Below are positions 20,112-32,751 of a stretch of 64,000 nt of DNA, piece after piece. Position numbers and translations under genes: made by a program. How positions within the stretch are numbered: position 1 is the first letter of the stretch; each line of letters starts with the position of its first letter. The DNA lies in assembly GCA_905178155.1 (NCBI GenBank), contig CAJINV010000003.1, positions 5,795,985-5,859,984 on the forward strand, written 5' to 3'. Below the pieces are notes generated by a model. The model was not told the origin of the DNA. It did no database searches and saw only the letters and a list, made by a program, of their open reading frames with translations. This stretch comes from Amoebophrya sp. A120. Its lineage: Eukaryota > Sar > Dinophyceae > Syndiniales > Amoebophryaceae.

Positions 20112-23100
20112 ATGCAACCTGGACCGAAGCGGGTAGTACGCAATCCGTTAACAAGTGTCGGAAATGATGCCGTCCAAGCGACCACGCGCCCGGCTGCGGC
20201 GAATCCGTTGTTCGCGGCACCTGACCCGCTTGGGGCAGTGCCGCCCAACCCCCTCGCTGGCGGCGGCGGTGGGAGTGCCAGCTCAACGAGACCGGCGCCC
20301 TCTCCTCTTGCGCGGGCGCAGCAACAACCAAACCCGCTCGCCCCACAGCAGCAGCAGCAGCAGGTAGCGAACGCCGCTATGCAGCAGGAGGCCCAGCGAC
20401 GGCAGCAGCTGATGGCGCAGCAGCAGGAACAGCAGCGACGACAGCAGCAGATGCAGCAGGAACAGCAGCAGCGTCAGCACCAGGAGGAGCTGCAGCGGCG
20501 GCAGCAACAGGAACAGTATCAGCGCCAGCAACTGCTAGAACAGCAGCAAAAACTTCAGCGACAGCAAGAGGAGCTGCAACAGCAGCGGCTCGAGCCGCCA
20601 CCAAGAACTACAACAACAGGAGGCCCCGGGGGACGAAGCAGCGCCAACGACAGTCCCCTCGCCAGCCCACCACCGCAGCGCAGTCCGCAACCGCAGGACC
20701 ACTCAACGCAGCAGCTGAAGCCCCAACCTCCACCACCCAACATACCACCTATGCAAGAGGGAGGCCGAGGTGCTCGCGGTACTACCGCTGGCTCGGTCGA
20801 TCGGGTACTTAAAATATTGTTTTGTTCTTGGTGCCGTACCTGCACTGTTGTTTCTCCAACTCTATACAACTTGAGGACATATTATGCCTGAGGTATTCTT
20901 CTTGTTTTCAAACTCAAATCCTCATCTTACGGGGCTCGCTGTACTTGTGGTACCACTTCTAGGCCTGCATCATGAAGAGGAGTTTTCGTGTCACGTCGTG
21001 ATCGTGGTGAAAATGCAAGAAGATTCTTCATCTTTCAACTACAGGTTCGAGCTCTGGTAAACAGCGTGATCAGCGCCAGCATTGTGCGAGCGGAGACGAA
21101 AAGCGGGCTGCTGCAGTCGCATACGACGTACGTGATCAAAGTGAATGACTTCGGACGGGAATACGAGGTGGAGCGGCGATTCACAGACTTTGAAACCCTT
21201 CACTCTGACTTGTCTCGCATCTGCGGCACAGACGCATTGCCGCGCATGCCCGAGCGCGGTTGGGGCACCAGCACGGACCCGAACACCGTGGAGGAACGGA
21301 AGCCCAAGCTGAACGTGTTGCTGCAAGCTTGCCTCGCGAACAAGGAGGCACTGTTTGAGAAGAGCAACATCCTTTGGAACTTCCTGGATCTGACCCTGCC
21401 CAGTATCTTCTGTACGCGCGCCATCCTCCACGGCTTTAACTTTTGCTCGAACAATCTGATCGGCGACCTTCGTAGCAGCGTGGACCAGCACACGACCAGC
21501 AACAGCACGCAGGGCGAGGGGGACGGGCAGCGCAGCAGCAAGGAGGCGACTCCGCACCAGCCGCGGGGGACCACCAGCACCAGTGCTGACAACGCGTCCA
21601 CTAGGAACATCAAGGTGGTGTCGAAAGATTTGGTGTTTTTCTTCGCGCAACTTCACAAACTCGCTGCGGACGCGAAGTACGAGACGGAGCGCTACCGCCT
21701 GGAACACGCGACGATGTTTAAAATCGTGCTGGGCTTGCTCGAAGAGGTTGAGCCGGGCGAGCAGGGAAGCGTCGCCGCGGAACCCGACCGCCCACCGGTG
21801 TCGCCCAAACCGGCCGCCGAAGATCTGGGCGGCGAACAGCAATTTGTGCGCGCCGAGCGGGGCGAGGGGGGCGGTGCCGGCGCCGGTAGCGGCGGCGCGG
21901 CCGGAAGTAGCAGTTTTTTTTCCTCGGGCGGCGCAACCAGCAGCACTGGTGCAGCTGGTGCCAGTACTAGCACCGGCACGACAAGCAAGCACGGGTCCGA
22001 CCAGGTGATTGCGGCCTGTGCGGAGATCCTAGGCCACACGTTGCGCAAGTCCGAGGCCAGTCGCACACTCTTCCTCAAAGACAAAGGGATCGAGAAGCTC
22101 TTCCGCGTTATTCGAAAGGAAAAGATCCTGAACCTACGCGTCAAGCGCGTCTTCTCCTCGCTTCTCAGTTGCGTCGGCGGGGACACGCTCGGAGAAGCCC
22201 TCGCGTCGGCCTTGGTCAGCGACCCCGCCGCCGACGCCAAGCCAGGAGCGAGGACCAAGCCGAAGCTCCTAGAGGTGCTCACCGACCTGGCTGATAGCAG
22301 TCGGGATGCCAGTTTCCACGACTTTTTGTCCAAGATGCTCTGGTTTGTGTGGGACTGCGAAAGCGTGCAAAACTTCTTCGTCGACCAAGGTCTCTTCTTG
22401 CTCTCCCGCCTATTCGTGGTAATATGCTCAAGCAATATTTTTTTATTTTTGCAGCGTGATGTAACTCTAAGACTAAGTCTAACTGAAACTAAGTCATGAA
22501 TGAGAATGCCATGGGAGGTTAAAACCACGAGAACGACCTTGTCCTTGCATGCAAGCAAGACCGAACTACAGCAACGCTGAGTCACGAGTCTTCCGTTTGA
22601 AACTTTGAATTTCCATTAGCAAATGCCTCAAAAAATTAATTTAGGTGAACAGTGTGATCACGCGACTCTACACCGCCCTGATGTTCGGCGTCATGCTGAC
22701 CAACCATTTACTGGACGAGCGCAAGCGCACGCGCGTCGAAGAGGGCTTGTGTCAGCTCATGCACGAGCTGGAGCCGTTGGCGTTTATGGGTCAGTTGCGG
22801 GCGGCACAACAGTCCGCAGGGGACGTCGACCCCCACGAGCAGGCACTAGCCAACGGCGCCAGCGCAAATGGGCTCGCGAACGGAGATCATTCGCAGGCTA
22901 CGATGATCACCGGACTGCTTAACAAATACGTGCCTGGAGCAGCGGCGGGAGACGCCGACGGGCGACGCGACAGTACCTCCACCGAAGCTTCGGGTGTTGT
23001 GGTAGGGAACAGTGCGGCTTCGTCCTCCACCATGGATCCAGGCCTCCGTGCCTTCCACAGCGAGCTTATGCAAATCGGGAACTTGCAGTCTTCTCTGATC

Positions 23101-25038
23101 AAAATACACAGCTGTCTTGCCGACACAGGGAATGTTGTCGCCGCCAAGCTTGCGCTTTATGTCCTCCGCGAGGCCCGCCTTCGCCCGGAATACCTTTGCA
23201 GGTATATCTTCTTTAGAGTCAACTTTATTAATTTTATGTAGCGGCTATTTCTCGCTTCCAAATCTTGTTCGGTATTGGTTGCGAGTTCTACTGTCAGTGA
23301 AGAATCATCAGTCGGACGTTATACGGAAAACCAAGACTTTTGTGCCTTCCATTCACACAGGTTTTTCCCCGCCTTGCGCCCCTGGGTAGTGCACGAAATT
23401 GCGGGACACCCGGAGGCTCAGTGCGTAGCCGCCGACATTCTGCTCGAAATGACACTCCAGCCTGCAAGTCACTACGCCGATAAAGCGGTCGGGGGAGGCG
23501 AGGGCGCCGGAGAAGAGTCCATGATTCCTTGGTACGAATGATTTCTTGTATACTGTCCCTGCTCTAAGACGCGGATTCAACACGGACACTGCTTGGTTTT
23601 GAATCGCGGAAGAGAAAAAGAATACTAGCCCGCCGACATTTTTGAATTGACCGCCTAACGCTCCTAACTATGACACTCCTTGTACGCAGGTACTTTCAAG
23701 ATGGCGAGCTGGAAACAGCACTGCACAAAGCACTGATGCGCAAAGTGGAGTTTGAGAGCGGCATGTTGCGTCAGCACCTCGAACAGGCCGCGCAGATGAT
23801 GAACGCGCAACTGGAGTTCAGCGCACAGCGGATGCTGATCCAGCCCCCACGAAGCCTGGTCTTGCACTTTGAGAAGAGCCGTCAGGCCACCAGTCCGCAC
23901 CTGGGCGGGGAGCAGAGTTTTTTCGCGCCATTGGAGCAGCAGATGGCCGACTATGAGCGCAGCCGCGCGCATTTGAAGGCGGCCTCCGAAGCGGCGGTGC
24001 GCGCCAAGGGCGGCGTCACCAGTACCACCGAGCAGGTCAGCGGGGGCAAGCTCGCGAAGATGGTGCCGAAGCTGCCCCTCGGCATGACGGAGAGCATGCA
24101 GCAACTCGGAAAGATGTGCGAAAGTAGCCAAAGCCAGTTCTTCGAGGCGAGCCAGCGGAGCGAGGAGCTCGCTCGCCTCGAGGCCGCAGCGAAGACCGCG
24201 GACGAAGAAGTGAAAGAGGCTGAGATGCAGGTTGGAAAATTGCAGGGCGAGCGTTCGACCCAGCAAATGCAGTTGCAGGAAAAGAAACTGCAGCTTTCAA
24301 AGCTCCAGCACCAGCTCTGGGAGGCGAAGATGCAGGGGGGCAACCAGGGCGAAATCGAGGGCCACGCCGCCAATCTGCAGAAGGAGATCGCCTCCTTGGA
24401 GGAGCGCGACGCTGCCGGCGAGGGCGCGCGCGTCAGCGCAGAGGGGCAGGTACTGGTGGAGCTTTTCTTTGCAACGAACTGTCTTTTTGTTTCTCATATA
24501 CAGAAGAACTGAAGTCGGCGTTTGTTTCCTTAGGTTTTGTATTCAACAGAGATGAAAAATCATGATGAGAAGTGAAGAAGCCCAACCTTCATTTGTAGTC
24601 ATACAAGGCAGTGTTCTTAGCTAGAAGTGCAGTGAACCAGCATCAATGTCTACATCACATGAGGCTCGCGCGGCGACCGAGAAGCGGGCTCAGCTACTGG
24701 AACAGCTCCTGCACCAGCGGGAAGCCTGCCGAACGGGGAACGTTACGCAGCTCCGGGACTCCCTGTTGCAGCAGAAAAACAAGCTGGTGGGTCCGTTTCG
24801 CAAGTTTCATCGCGAATGGGAAGCAGTTAGCCAGGAGCTGCTTCGTGCGCACGCTACGCAGGCCCAGTTTCACCAGAAGTTGCGCGATCTGGCAAGGGCG
24901 CTGCAGGGCGAGCAGCGAGAGCGCGCCGCGCTCGGTACCGCCTTGGCTCGCACGCGCGACGAGCTAAGCCACTTCGAACAAGCACTCCTAGTAAACGACC
25001 ACGGCCTCGAAGAGGTCACAACCAGTCTACTGTATTGA
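20112..25038 (+). CDS. PX-domain protein with polyQ N-terminus and coiled-coil C-terminus
   Basis: Exons 20112-20804, 21045-22418, 22645-23201, 23361-23531, 23690-24449 and 24664-25038 give 1309 residues; all five introns have GT-AG ends with phases that match. Residues about 70-165 are Gln/Arg-rich (CAG-rich codons). Exon 2 opens with a PX domain (about residues 232-345): ERRFTDFETLHSDL, the LPRMPERGW proline region and ERKPKLNVLL are its landmarks. PX domains bind phosphoinositides on endosomal membranes. After Gly/Ser-rich linkers, helical repeats (SRTLFLKDKGIEKLFRVIRK; SLIKIHSCLADTG) suggest an armadillo-like region. Exons 5 and 6 encode long coiled coils. The likely role is endosomal sorting or membrane trafficking scaffolding. 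I do not recognise a specific orthologue. Confidence 0.82.
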
Positions 25039-25693
25039 TACGGCTACCCAGCGCCAGCACGTTGTTGACGCGACTGCAATCGCAAGATGAAGAGACTACA
25101 TTGCCGAGCAAAAGTCACAGACTTTCAAAGAAAAAAGTTTGGAGGGATGATTCTCCTCGGCGTTGGAACTCGCATATCATTTTCACTTGCAGTCGCAGCG
25201 CATTTTCAAAGACCAGTTTGTTTTCATCAGCGACCAGCATCAGCGACCAGCGACAACATATGAATCGAAGTTCGAATCCAATAAAAAGACGCAATTAGAG
25301 CGACCCATTGACAGGAATTGGTCGGGTCGCTGACCACGTGATAACTTGAAGTTTTCCTTTACAAGCAACTGCGCGCATTGTTCGGAGCGCTGACGCATCC
25401 GTCGTAGGCGCAACCAGGGAAGTTCAACTACCTGTTGTGCCTGTCATCTGAGAGAGACTAGGAGAACGACGCATAGTGACTGCACAGTCAGCAGATAAGC
25501 TGAGAAAGCTGCTCCCGTTTTTGTCTTTTCTGCGTTGTTGATTTTTCTGTTTCTCTATTCGGAGCGTCAGCGTTAGTAATTCATCCGTGTTTTGCTGTTT
25601 CAGGAGGCAAATTGGGTATATTTCATTCTTTATCTTTCCTGTCGTTTCCGTCGTTTGGTTATGGTTTGCGCAAACGAAGTTTAGAGCAAGCGA
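25039..25693. other. Intergenic
   Basis: No coding frame supported. A short tandem-like repeat CAGCGACCAGCATCAGCGACCAGCGAC lies at about 25226-25256, described here only by its GCGACCA core. The right part is T-rich before the transporter ATG. Confidence 0.55.
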
Positions 25694-28600
25694 ATGGCAC
25701 TGTCGGCGGCCGGATCGTCGTCCGGCGCCGCCGTGGCCTCCGAGCATGCTAATGGGTCAGGCATGGGTGAGACGGAGGCGGACCGATTTGATGTGGACGC
25801 AGAATTGCGGGAGGTGGGAGGTTTCTCCAGGTTTCAGAAGCGATCCTTGGCCGCCATGGGCTGTGTGTGGATGTTGGGGGCTGCGGAGGTGTGTCAGCAC
25901 CCATTGACTGTGCTCGAGCCACGGTACGTGGACTGCCTGCAAAATTGTCACCTCCGAAGCGGCTGGGTAGCTCAACGGCCTAGCGGGGATGTCGGTGGGC
26001 GCGACCTAGCAACTACGAGTGCGGAGGAGCCTAAACATGTTCATTCGCTCATGGAATTAATTAACAGGAGCAGTAGTGTACTCACGTGTCCGCGCGGCTG
26101 CTACATACGATCACAACTTCTAAAATTTCGTTTGGAAATGATACACCAAAAGGGTCTGAGCAGAGCTGTCCCATCGGCAGGCGCCGGGGCGGTTTTATGC
26201 AAACATGTGCCGGGTACATTTTTTGTCGCAGGCCGACCGACCTGTTTGCGTGCCCGAGCACCGACGTCAGGAGTTTTCATTCAATATAGATACGATTTCG
26301 AAAAAAATAAGTGAAACACGAGGAAGCGGGACTGCGATGCCGAGGGCGGCGTCCTGAGATGCGGTAAGCCCTCATCTCAGTTTCAAACTGTGGTCTGGGG
26401 GATAAGCCCCGCGCGTAGACGTTTCAATTTGAATTTTCTTTGTTTCGCTCATCGTTTGCTCCCTCTTGCCCTCTGCGTGGGCTCTTTCTTTTCATACCTG
26501 CAAAGGAGCGTATTTGTCAGTTGTGATCAAGCGGATAAGAGACAGTAGCAGGGCGTTGGCACGGACACGCGATGCGTTTACCGTTGATAGCGAGATCCGA
26601 CAAAGAACTCGACGGCACCGGGACCGGCCCCAAACGGTGGCAAAGCAGGCACTAATTCAACGACATCATCGGCTTCTACATCCGGAAGTAATTCCGTCAG
26701 TACTACACCAGGGACGGCACCAGCATCTCCGGGCATGGCCACACCCGGAGCAACCACCCCACGGCCAGCGCATCCTGCGTCCGTGCATGCGGGCTTGCAA
26801 GCATTCAGTTCCACTACCACAGTCGCGCCACTGCTGCCGCAAACGAGCGTTTTGTCCGCCGGTCCGCAGAGAATCTATTTTTCGCAAATTCCGTGCCATG
26901 GCAAGAGTGTGTGGGCTAAAGACGTGGAGGAGCGACGAAGGGCGCTGTCTCCCACCGATGTTGCTGGCGAGTTCACTTCTCGTCGCATCGAACAGGAAAT
27001 AAACCAGGAACAGCAGCTTGTGTACGAGTTCGTGGCCCCAGGAAAATCGCTGATTACCAGTTTCAATCTGGTTTGCGAACGCCGGCACTACGTGGAGACC
27101 ACGGGGTTCGCGTACTTTTTCGGTTTACTCCTGGCACTGGTGGCAATTCCGCGCATCGCAGACGGGCTGGGGCGCAGGCCTGCCTTGTATGGCAGCTTAG
27201 TATTACATCAGGTACAGGAACAGGATCAGGACATAGCAATGTATGATTTGTTATATTTCGTCTCTTTTAATACAGAACACATAGGATAGAAATTGCCTGA
27301 TTCTCGGCGGTTTCGATACGACACACAAACTACACAAGGCGGAACAGATACGCATTTTCCCAACCTCAAAATGAAAGCTCGCCGCCACCGGGATATGTTT
27401 TGTGACGGAGGTGGACAGTTACACGTTTTCGCGGTGCCTCCTTGGGTTTGCCAATGGTGGGATGGGCATGATTGCGTGGCTGCTGCTCACGGAATTGGTG
27501 CCGATTGAGTTTCGGCGAATGCAAGTGCTCCAGATGAACGGGCTGTTCGCCGTAGGTGCGATTTTGGTGTCCCTTCTGATGATGGTGTTTGCGACGGACT
27601 GGCGGTCGGTCACGATCGTCATCTGCCTCATGAGCTGGTTCTCGCTGTTGCTGCCCAAAGTGCCGGTGCTGGAGAGTCCGCGGTGGTATTTCGCCCAGAA
27701 CCGCATCGAGGAGTGCAAAACGGTGCTGATCCGGATCGCGCAGATCAACGGGCGCAAGGACTACAATCCCTATCACCCGCGCACCAAAATCGACTACGCG
27801 CTCCCGATGGTTGACGAAGAGATTTTCAGCATTGAGGCCTCCGTATCCCACAGAAAAAGGAAGGCAGGGCATGAATACTTATCTCAATTATGCAAAAGTA
27901 AAAACACAGTCACAGAAAAGGCTGCAGTGCGTATCTTGAGCAGCATGCGATGACGAGCTCGCCCAGGACTGATTTTGGTGATGGTTAAATAATGTGAACA
28001 TAAACATGCCTGCTTATTTCTTTCTCATACTCCGACGAGGAGCCGGAGAGTGCGGCGTCCTCGGTCGGCGCGGGAGACCACCAGCTGGACCACCAGAACG
28101 GTGGCGCCACTTCTATGCCCGCCGGAAAGTACACACCGCCCACACGTGCGACGCCAAGCGACACAGTCGTTGGTATTCCGGTTCACGACCAAGGGCGGAA
28201 TCCGGATTTTGTCGTCGCGCAGGGAACTGCGAGGGCCCTTTCGGAGAAAGAGCACGCCGCGATGCCGTCCGCTGGTATAAAGAAGTTATACATGATCATC
28301 AATTCATATGCTTTTCTTGAAGTTGATTCTATGGAATATCCACTTTTGACCTTCGAGGTGTCTTCTTTGTAACTTTTCTTTCCGTTTGCCCATATAAATA
28401 TGATTTCAATATCCCGCCTGATTTCAGTGACTATAATCAATGCGAGTAAATAAAACGCCTGCACGGCAGGCCCATTCCCGACTGGAGTCCGGGCACGTTT
28501 GAAGGACGAGCTTTCCGGGGGCGCGGCGCCCGGCTCGAGCCCCGGCACGCCTGGAAAAAAGAAAAAGGCCCCGCCCGCGCTTTGGTGCCATCACAAGCTG

Positions 28601-29437
28601 CGTCCGTGGATCGCGGCCCTTTCGTTCTCGTGGTTTGCGGTCCAGATTGGGTACTGGGGCATCGCGTTCGACGTGGAGAACCTCTCCGTGTCGCGGGAGG
28701 AGCGGCACACGGTGCACGCGTCGCGGCCGCACCCGGAAAACAACGCCATCGTGAACCAGGATGAGAATCGGTACACTTACAGCGAGAAGGACGTGTACTG
28801 GACCGCGATCCAGGCCTACCTGGTCGAGTTCCCCGCCATCCTGGTAGCGGCCTACGCGCCGGACGCGCGGTGGTTCGGCCGGCGCGGCGTCTCCTACTGC
28901 TCCTTGGTGGGGGGCGGGGTCGCGGTGCTGGTCGGTTGCTTTTGCCAGGCGTTTCTCGGGAGCAGCACGCTGGCGCTGTACGGCGCGTTGCTGGGCCGGT
29001 TTTTCGCCACGGTCGCGTTTTGCGTTTTGTACACGTTCGGCACCGAGGTGTTTCCCACGGAGGTCCGGGGGCGCGCGCTCGGATGGCAGAGCCTCGCCGC
29101 CCGGTTCGGCGGACTGCTCATTCCCTACCTCGTGGCCCTGGACCGGCTCTGGTTCGCCGGGGCCACCATGCTCATGCTCGGCTTCCCGCTGATCGCCGCC
29201 GGGTTTGCCGTGCGGAAGTACTGCCCGGAAACCCTCGGCGAGCGGATGACCGACACCGTGGAGGAGCTGGAGCAAAGACACGCGGATCCAGGGAAGTCGC
29301 CGCGGAGAAGCCCCAGCTCGCAGTACCACATTGGCAGCAACGTGGACACGGACGCCGCACACCGGGGGGAGACGGGCGGCAGCGTTATGGGGCGTCCCGC
29401 GTCGCTCAATTTTGGGGAGGAGGAGGACGAAGAATGA
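25694..29437 (+). CDS. SLC22-like major facilitator transporter (organic ion or sugar-type)
   Basis: Exons: 25694 to about 25926, about 26591-27211, 27411-27843, 28035-28274 and 28470-29437. The N-terminus GGFSRFQKRSLAAMG resembles the SLC22 start (GxFGRFQ), followed by the first membrane helix and a large Thr/Ser-rich loop with N-glycosylation sites, as in that family. The hallmark SLITSFNLVCERRH and ADGLGRRPALYGS (conserved loop after helix 2) are present. Later helices include CLLGFANGGMGMIAWLLLTE and LYTFGTEVFPTEVRGRALG. The cytoplasmic tail is Ser/Glu-rich. Intron 1 is long (about 660 bp) with an uncertain boundary; introns 2 and 4 are canonical with matching phases; intron 3 is an introner. 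The substrate cannot be read from sequence. It is a plasma- or organelle-membrane protein. Confidence 0.85.
27844..28029. mobile_element. Introner in the transporter gene (186 bp)
   Basis: A perfect 5-bp duplication CTCCG (27839-27843 and 28030-28034) flanks an element starting TATCCCACAGAAAAAGGAAG and ending so that its reverse complement starts TATGAGAAAGAAATAAGCAG. The inverted match is weaker than in other copies. The left end resembles family C (TATCCACAGAAAAAAA). Joining gives EASDEEPESAASS in frame. A coincident GT (GTATCC) with a later AG (ACGAG, 28035-28039) is also in frame, so this copy may be spliced either way. Confidence 0.7.
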
Positions 29438-30223
29438 CAGAGTTCCTCTCCATCGCAGGAGAGCCGCGCTTAGGTGGACTTTGTCCTGACTGTCGCTATC
29501 TAATAAAGAAGGACTTGATCATGATCATCGTCCAACGAATTGGTACAGCGTTTTTGACCTCGAAAGAAAAGAAAGTTCTCAAATACTACGATCATGAAAG
29601 AGAGGACTACACGTGTTCGACTTGAAGTTCGAAATCATGCTCATGTTTGTCCCAAATCGCAGCCGCTAAGTAAAAAGATGAAGCGGGAATACAATTTTTT
29701 TCGTACGAAATAAATCCGCATCATTTTTCAAAGAGAACAGAGGAAGCGTCGATCTAGTTTTGTTTTAAGGAAATGTCTATGAATGTGGAAGGCAATTTTT
29801 TTTCAAGATCCTTGACTGCTGCAAACGCTCTTCAAATCACGCCTCATACGCTTGCCCAGAAAACGTTTCTCCTTCTGTTCAATTGACAGCACTACAGTGA
29901 AGTCAGAAAAATGATTCCGCTTTACATGAACCAGCAAAATAAGTATAAGAAAAAATATAAATAGCTGATTCGGATTATAGCGGGAGATCTTATTTTGCTT
30001 TTCTCGGTCTCCAGCATTCCGCGATCTCATACTTCCCAGTAGCACCGGCACCTGCTCGAAGCTTACCGTATCACCGCAACACCCTTCATGTAAGCTTATC
30101 TGGCTTGGAAAATAAACTACTGAATTAGATTCTGTTTCACATCATTTTCATTTCTGTTTCTGCCAATTTCGAGCGGCGACAGCTCGATAGTAATTTGTCT
30201 GGAGAGCAGGTTTGAATTGAAAA
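29438..30223. other. Intergenic
   Basis: AT-rich with poly-T and poly-A runs, for example TTTTTTTTC near 29799. Probably the 3' untranslated region of the transporter and the 5' flank of the next gene. No gene seen. Confidence 0.6.
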
Positions 30224-32751
30224 ATGGATCCGAGCATTGTGGTAGAGGAGCAGGGTCCCTTCGGTGGTTCTGATGATCCGGACGGGTTCTGGGGTCAGCA
30301 GGGCTCGCCGGTGGTGGAGGAGGAGCAGCAGCCGGAGGAGCAACTCCAATCCGAAATCGCGGAGCATGCGATGAACAATCCGTTCAGCGACGAGTTGCAG
30401 GGGCAAGAGGAGGAACCGCATCAACCAGTGGACGACGGCGCGTATTACCAACACGATGAAGTGGTGGATCATGCTAGCGCCGATCAGGAGCACCAGGCGG
30501 GTGGTACTATGGAGGCGGATGAACAGGACTTCATCCAGGTCGACGAGAACAACAACGTGGACGACCACGACCAGCAGCTCGTGTTGGAGGAGGCTGCTGC
30601 AAACGAAGGACAGGACCCTGAAGGCACGGGGCATGGTGCGGACGACCCGACCAATTTTGCTCCGGATAATTCCACCGAGCTGCACCCGTCCGGCGTGCAG
30701 CTCGTAGAAAACCCGGACAGCGCGGCAACGGGCGCGGCCGCAGGCGAGGGCACGCCCGTGACCTTGACCCCGTCGCGGGCGGGCAAGGGCGACATCGCGA
30801 CGTACCAGACGTTTTCTTCGGCCGGTCACAAGGGCGGTTCGTACAAGGGCGGAAAGGATCACGGGTCGTACAAGGACCACGGCGGGAAAGGCGGCAAGAA
30901 GTGGGGAAAAGGCGGAAAGAAGGACGACTTCAAGGGGAAGAAGGTGTTGATGAACCCAGGAGTGGGCCCGCACGGCCACCCCGTGGGTCCCCACGGCCAC
31001 CCGCCCCCCCAGACGGTGATCATTCACCATCCCGGACCGCCGATGAAGGGCGGGGCACCGCCGGCTCCGGCGTACCAGGTGATCGGGCCGCCGCCGCACC
31101 ACCTGAACGGCCCGGTGGTGCAGCAGCAGCCGCGCCACGCGGGACAGAAGGGCGGCCAGCAGAACGGCCCGTCCGCGCACTACGAGTACATACAAGCCGC
31201 GCCGGGAGCTCCTGCAACCACCTCTGTCCGGTACGAGTACCACAACAGTTCGCACCAGACAGCGCGCCACCACGCGACACAGAAAACGACTCACACGGTG
31301 ACCACCCTGACTGCGGAACAAATGAAGGACTTCTCCCTGCGCCGCCCGGACGCCTACGCGAAATTCTCAACGCATAACGTGCGCATGCACAACGGTACTC
31401 ATACAAGATTTTTGCAAGCTAACTTAGTTTTTGCTAAGGGTTTCTTGCTTTTCATCATCATGGTCCATCTGCAGCATCATGCCAATACAATATTTAGCAA
31501 CTACATCTAGAATTGTTGGAAGATAGAGCTGCAAAGAGGCTGAAAAAAAGCAACCTTCGGCCCCAGGTCTGTTCGAGATTTCGCTGTCCCGGTGCTGCCC
31601 CGAGAAGTTTTTCGCTGATTTTTTGGATTGTTTGCACTGCTGGCTGCAGAAGACCCATGGGGAAATCGGGCCGTACCACATCCGGTTGCTGGACGTTGGC
31701 GGAAACAAGTTGTCCAACTACGCGGTCCGGCTGCTGTGCGAGAAGCTGAAGGAGTGGCAGGTGCGCGTGGATTTGTTGAACCTGAGCGGGAACTGCCTGG
31801 ACCGGGTGGACGACCTGGTGAGCTACATGTGGTACAGCGAGCGCCCGCTGCTGGCGCTGGGGCTGAAGAACAACCGGCTGAAGTGCGACGAGGTGAACGC
31901 AGTGCTGCGGTGCTGCTACAACCACGAGAACTACCCCGCGAAGTCCGAGGACGGGCGGCGGTTCGTGCCGCTGCGGATCGAGTTGGAGGGCAACCCGTGC
32001 TCGGCCGAGCACGGCATGCTGCCGGAACTGTTTTCCGCCGTGCACTATGAATTGCAAATATGTCTGGGTCTGGAAGGTGGTAACTTGCCATGGTAAATCT
32101 GAAGGATACAAAAATCTATGTTGCATGAGTGCCGAAAGCTGTCCACTTTAGACCATTTTGGGAGGGAGTTTCTCATGCAGGATAGGCATGGCAGAGACCT
32201 CGCAGAGTCTGTCATGCTAAGTCCCGCATTCCAGACCTCATGGGTCATGGACAAGCTGCATGGGTCATGGACAATGGTATCTGGTATCTGGACAATCTGC
32301 ATGGCAAGTTTACACTCTTCCAGACCCGGACATTTTTGCACTTGATACGCACCGCCAGGGCAAGGTCCACATCTCCGCCGACGACTCGCCGACCCGGGAC
32401 TTGCCGGTGCACATGCCGCTCTACCTGGCGGTGCACTGCCCCGGGAGCTGCAGCTGGCGGCCGCCGCCGAAACTGGAACCACGAAAAGTCGCCCGGGCCA
32501 AACGCGACCGCGGCGAAAGGACGGAACGGGGGGAGCGAAGCGAACGAGGGGAACGGGGGGAGCGAGGGGAACGGGGTGAACAACGCGGGGAACGCGGAGA
32601 GCGAGGTGACCGCGGAGAGCGGGGGGAGCGCGCAGAACGCGCAGACCGGGGAGAACGCACAGAGCGCGAGGAGCGGGGACACAAACGTGAAAAAACCGAG
32701 GACCGTCGAGAGCAGGGCGCCACGAAGAAACGACGACACCGGGGGGAGTGA
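30224..32751 (+). CDS. Leucine-rich-repeat protein with Gly/Lys-rich linker and GER-repeat tail
   Basis: Exons 30224-31394, 31567-32045 and 32353-32751 give 682 residues. Intron 1 is canonical (GTACTC...CCCAG); intron 2 is an introner. Residues 1-190 are acidic and Gln-rich; residues about 200-245 are a Gly/Lys repeat (YKGGKDHGSYKDHGGKGGKK); then a Pro/His-rich stretch follows. Exon 2 encodes leucine-rich repeats of ribonuclease-inhibitor type (IRLLDVGGNKLSNYAVRLL; VDLLNLSGNCLDRVDDLV; LLALGLKNNRLKCDEVNAVL). The last 80 residues are a run of GER/RGE/DRG triplets ending in KKRRHRGE, as in RNA-binding RE/RD-rich tails. A role in RNA or protein scaffolding is likely but not provable here. ATG at 30224 follows a typical AAAA context. 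Confidence 0.8.
32046..32347. mobile_element. Introner, family A (302 bp)
   Basis: The left end is TATGAATTGCAAATATGTCT and the right end reverse-complemented is TATCAAGTGCAAAAATGTCC; both continue GGGTCTGGAA. Flanks are TGCAC (32041-32045) and CGCAC (32348-32352). Joining gives FSAVHRQGKVHISAD. A GT-AG alternative is also in frame and would add about 16 residues. Inside, GGGTCATGGACAA is tandemly repeated near 32240-32275, which accounts for part of its extra length relative to the 252-bp copies. Confidence 0.88.

Noticed and set aside
20350-20600. CAG-rich tract considered as a microsatellite outside a gene
   Set aside because: It lies in frame in exon 1 of the PX gene and encodes a Gln/Arg-rich segment with mixed codons.
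26300-26460. GC-rich hairpin-like segment in intron 1 of the transporter gene, considered as a tRNA or snoRNA
   Set aside because: No tRNA arm set, no box C/D or H/ACA motifs that I could place; probably ordinary intron sequence.
25924-26590. Intron 1 of the transporter as another introner (TA start, ATA end)
   Set aside because: The two ends show no inverted similarity and the flanking 5-mers do not match.
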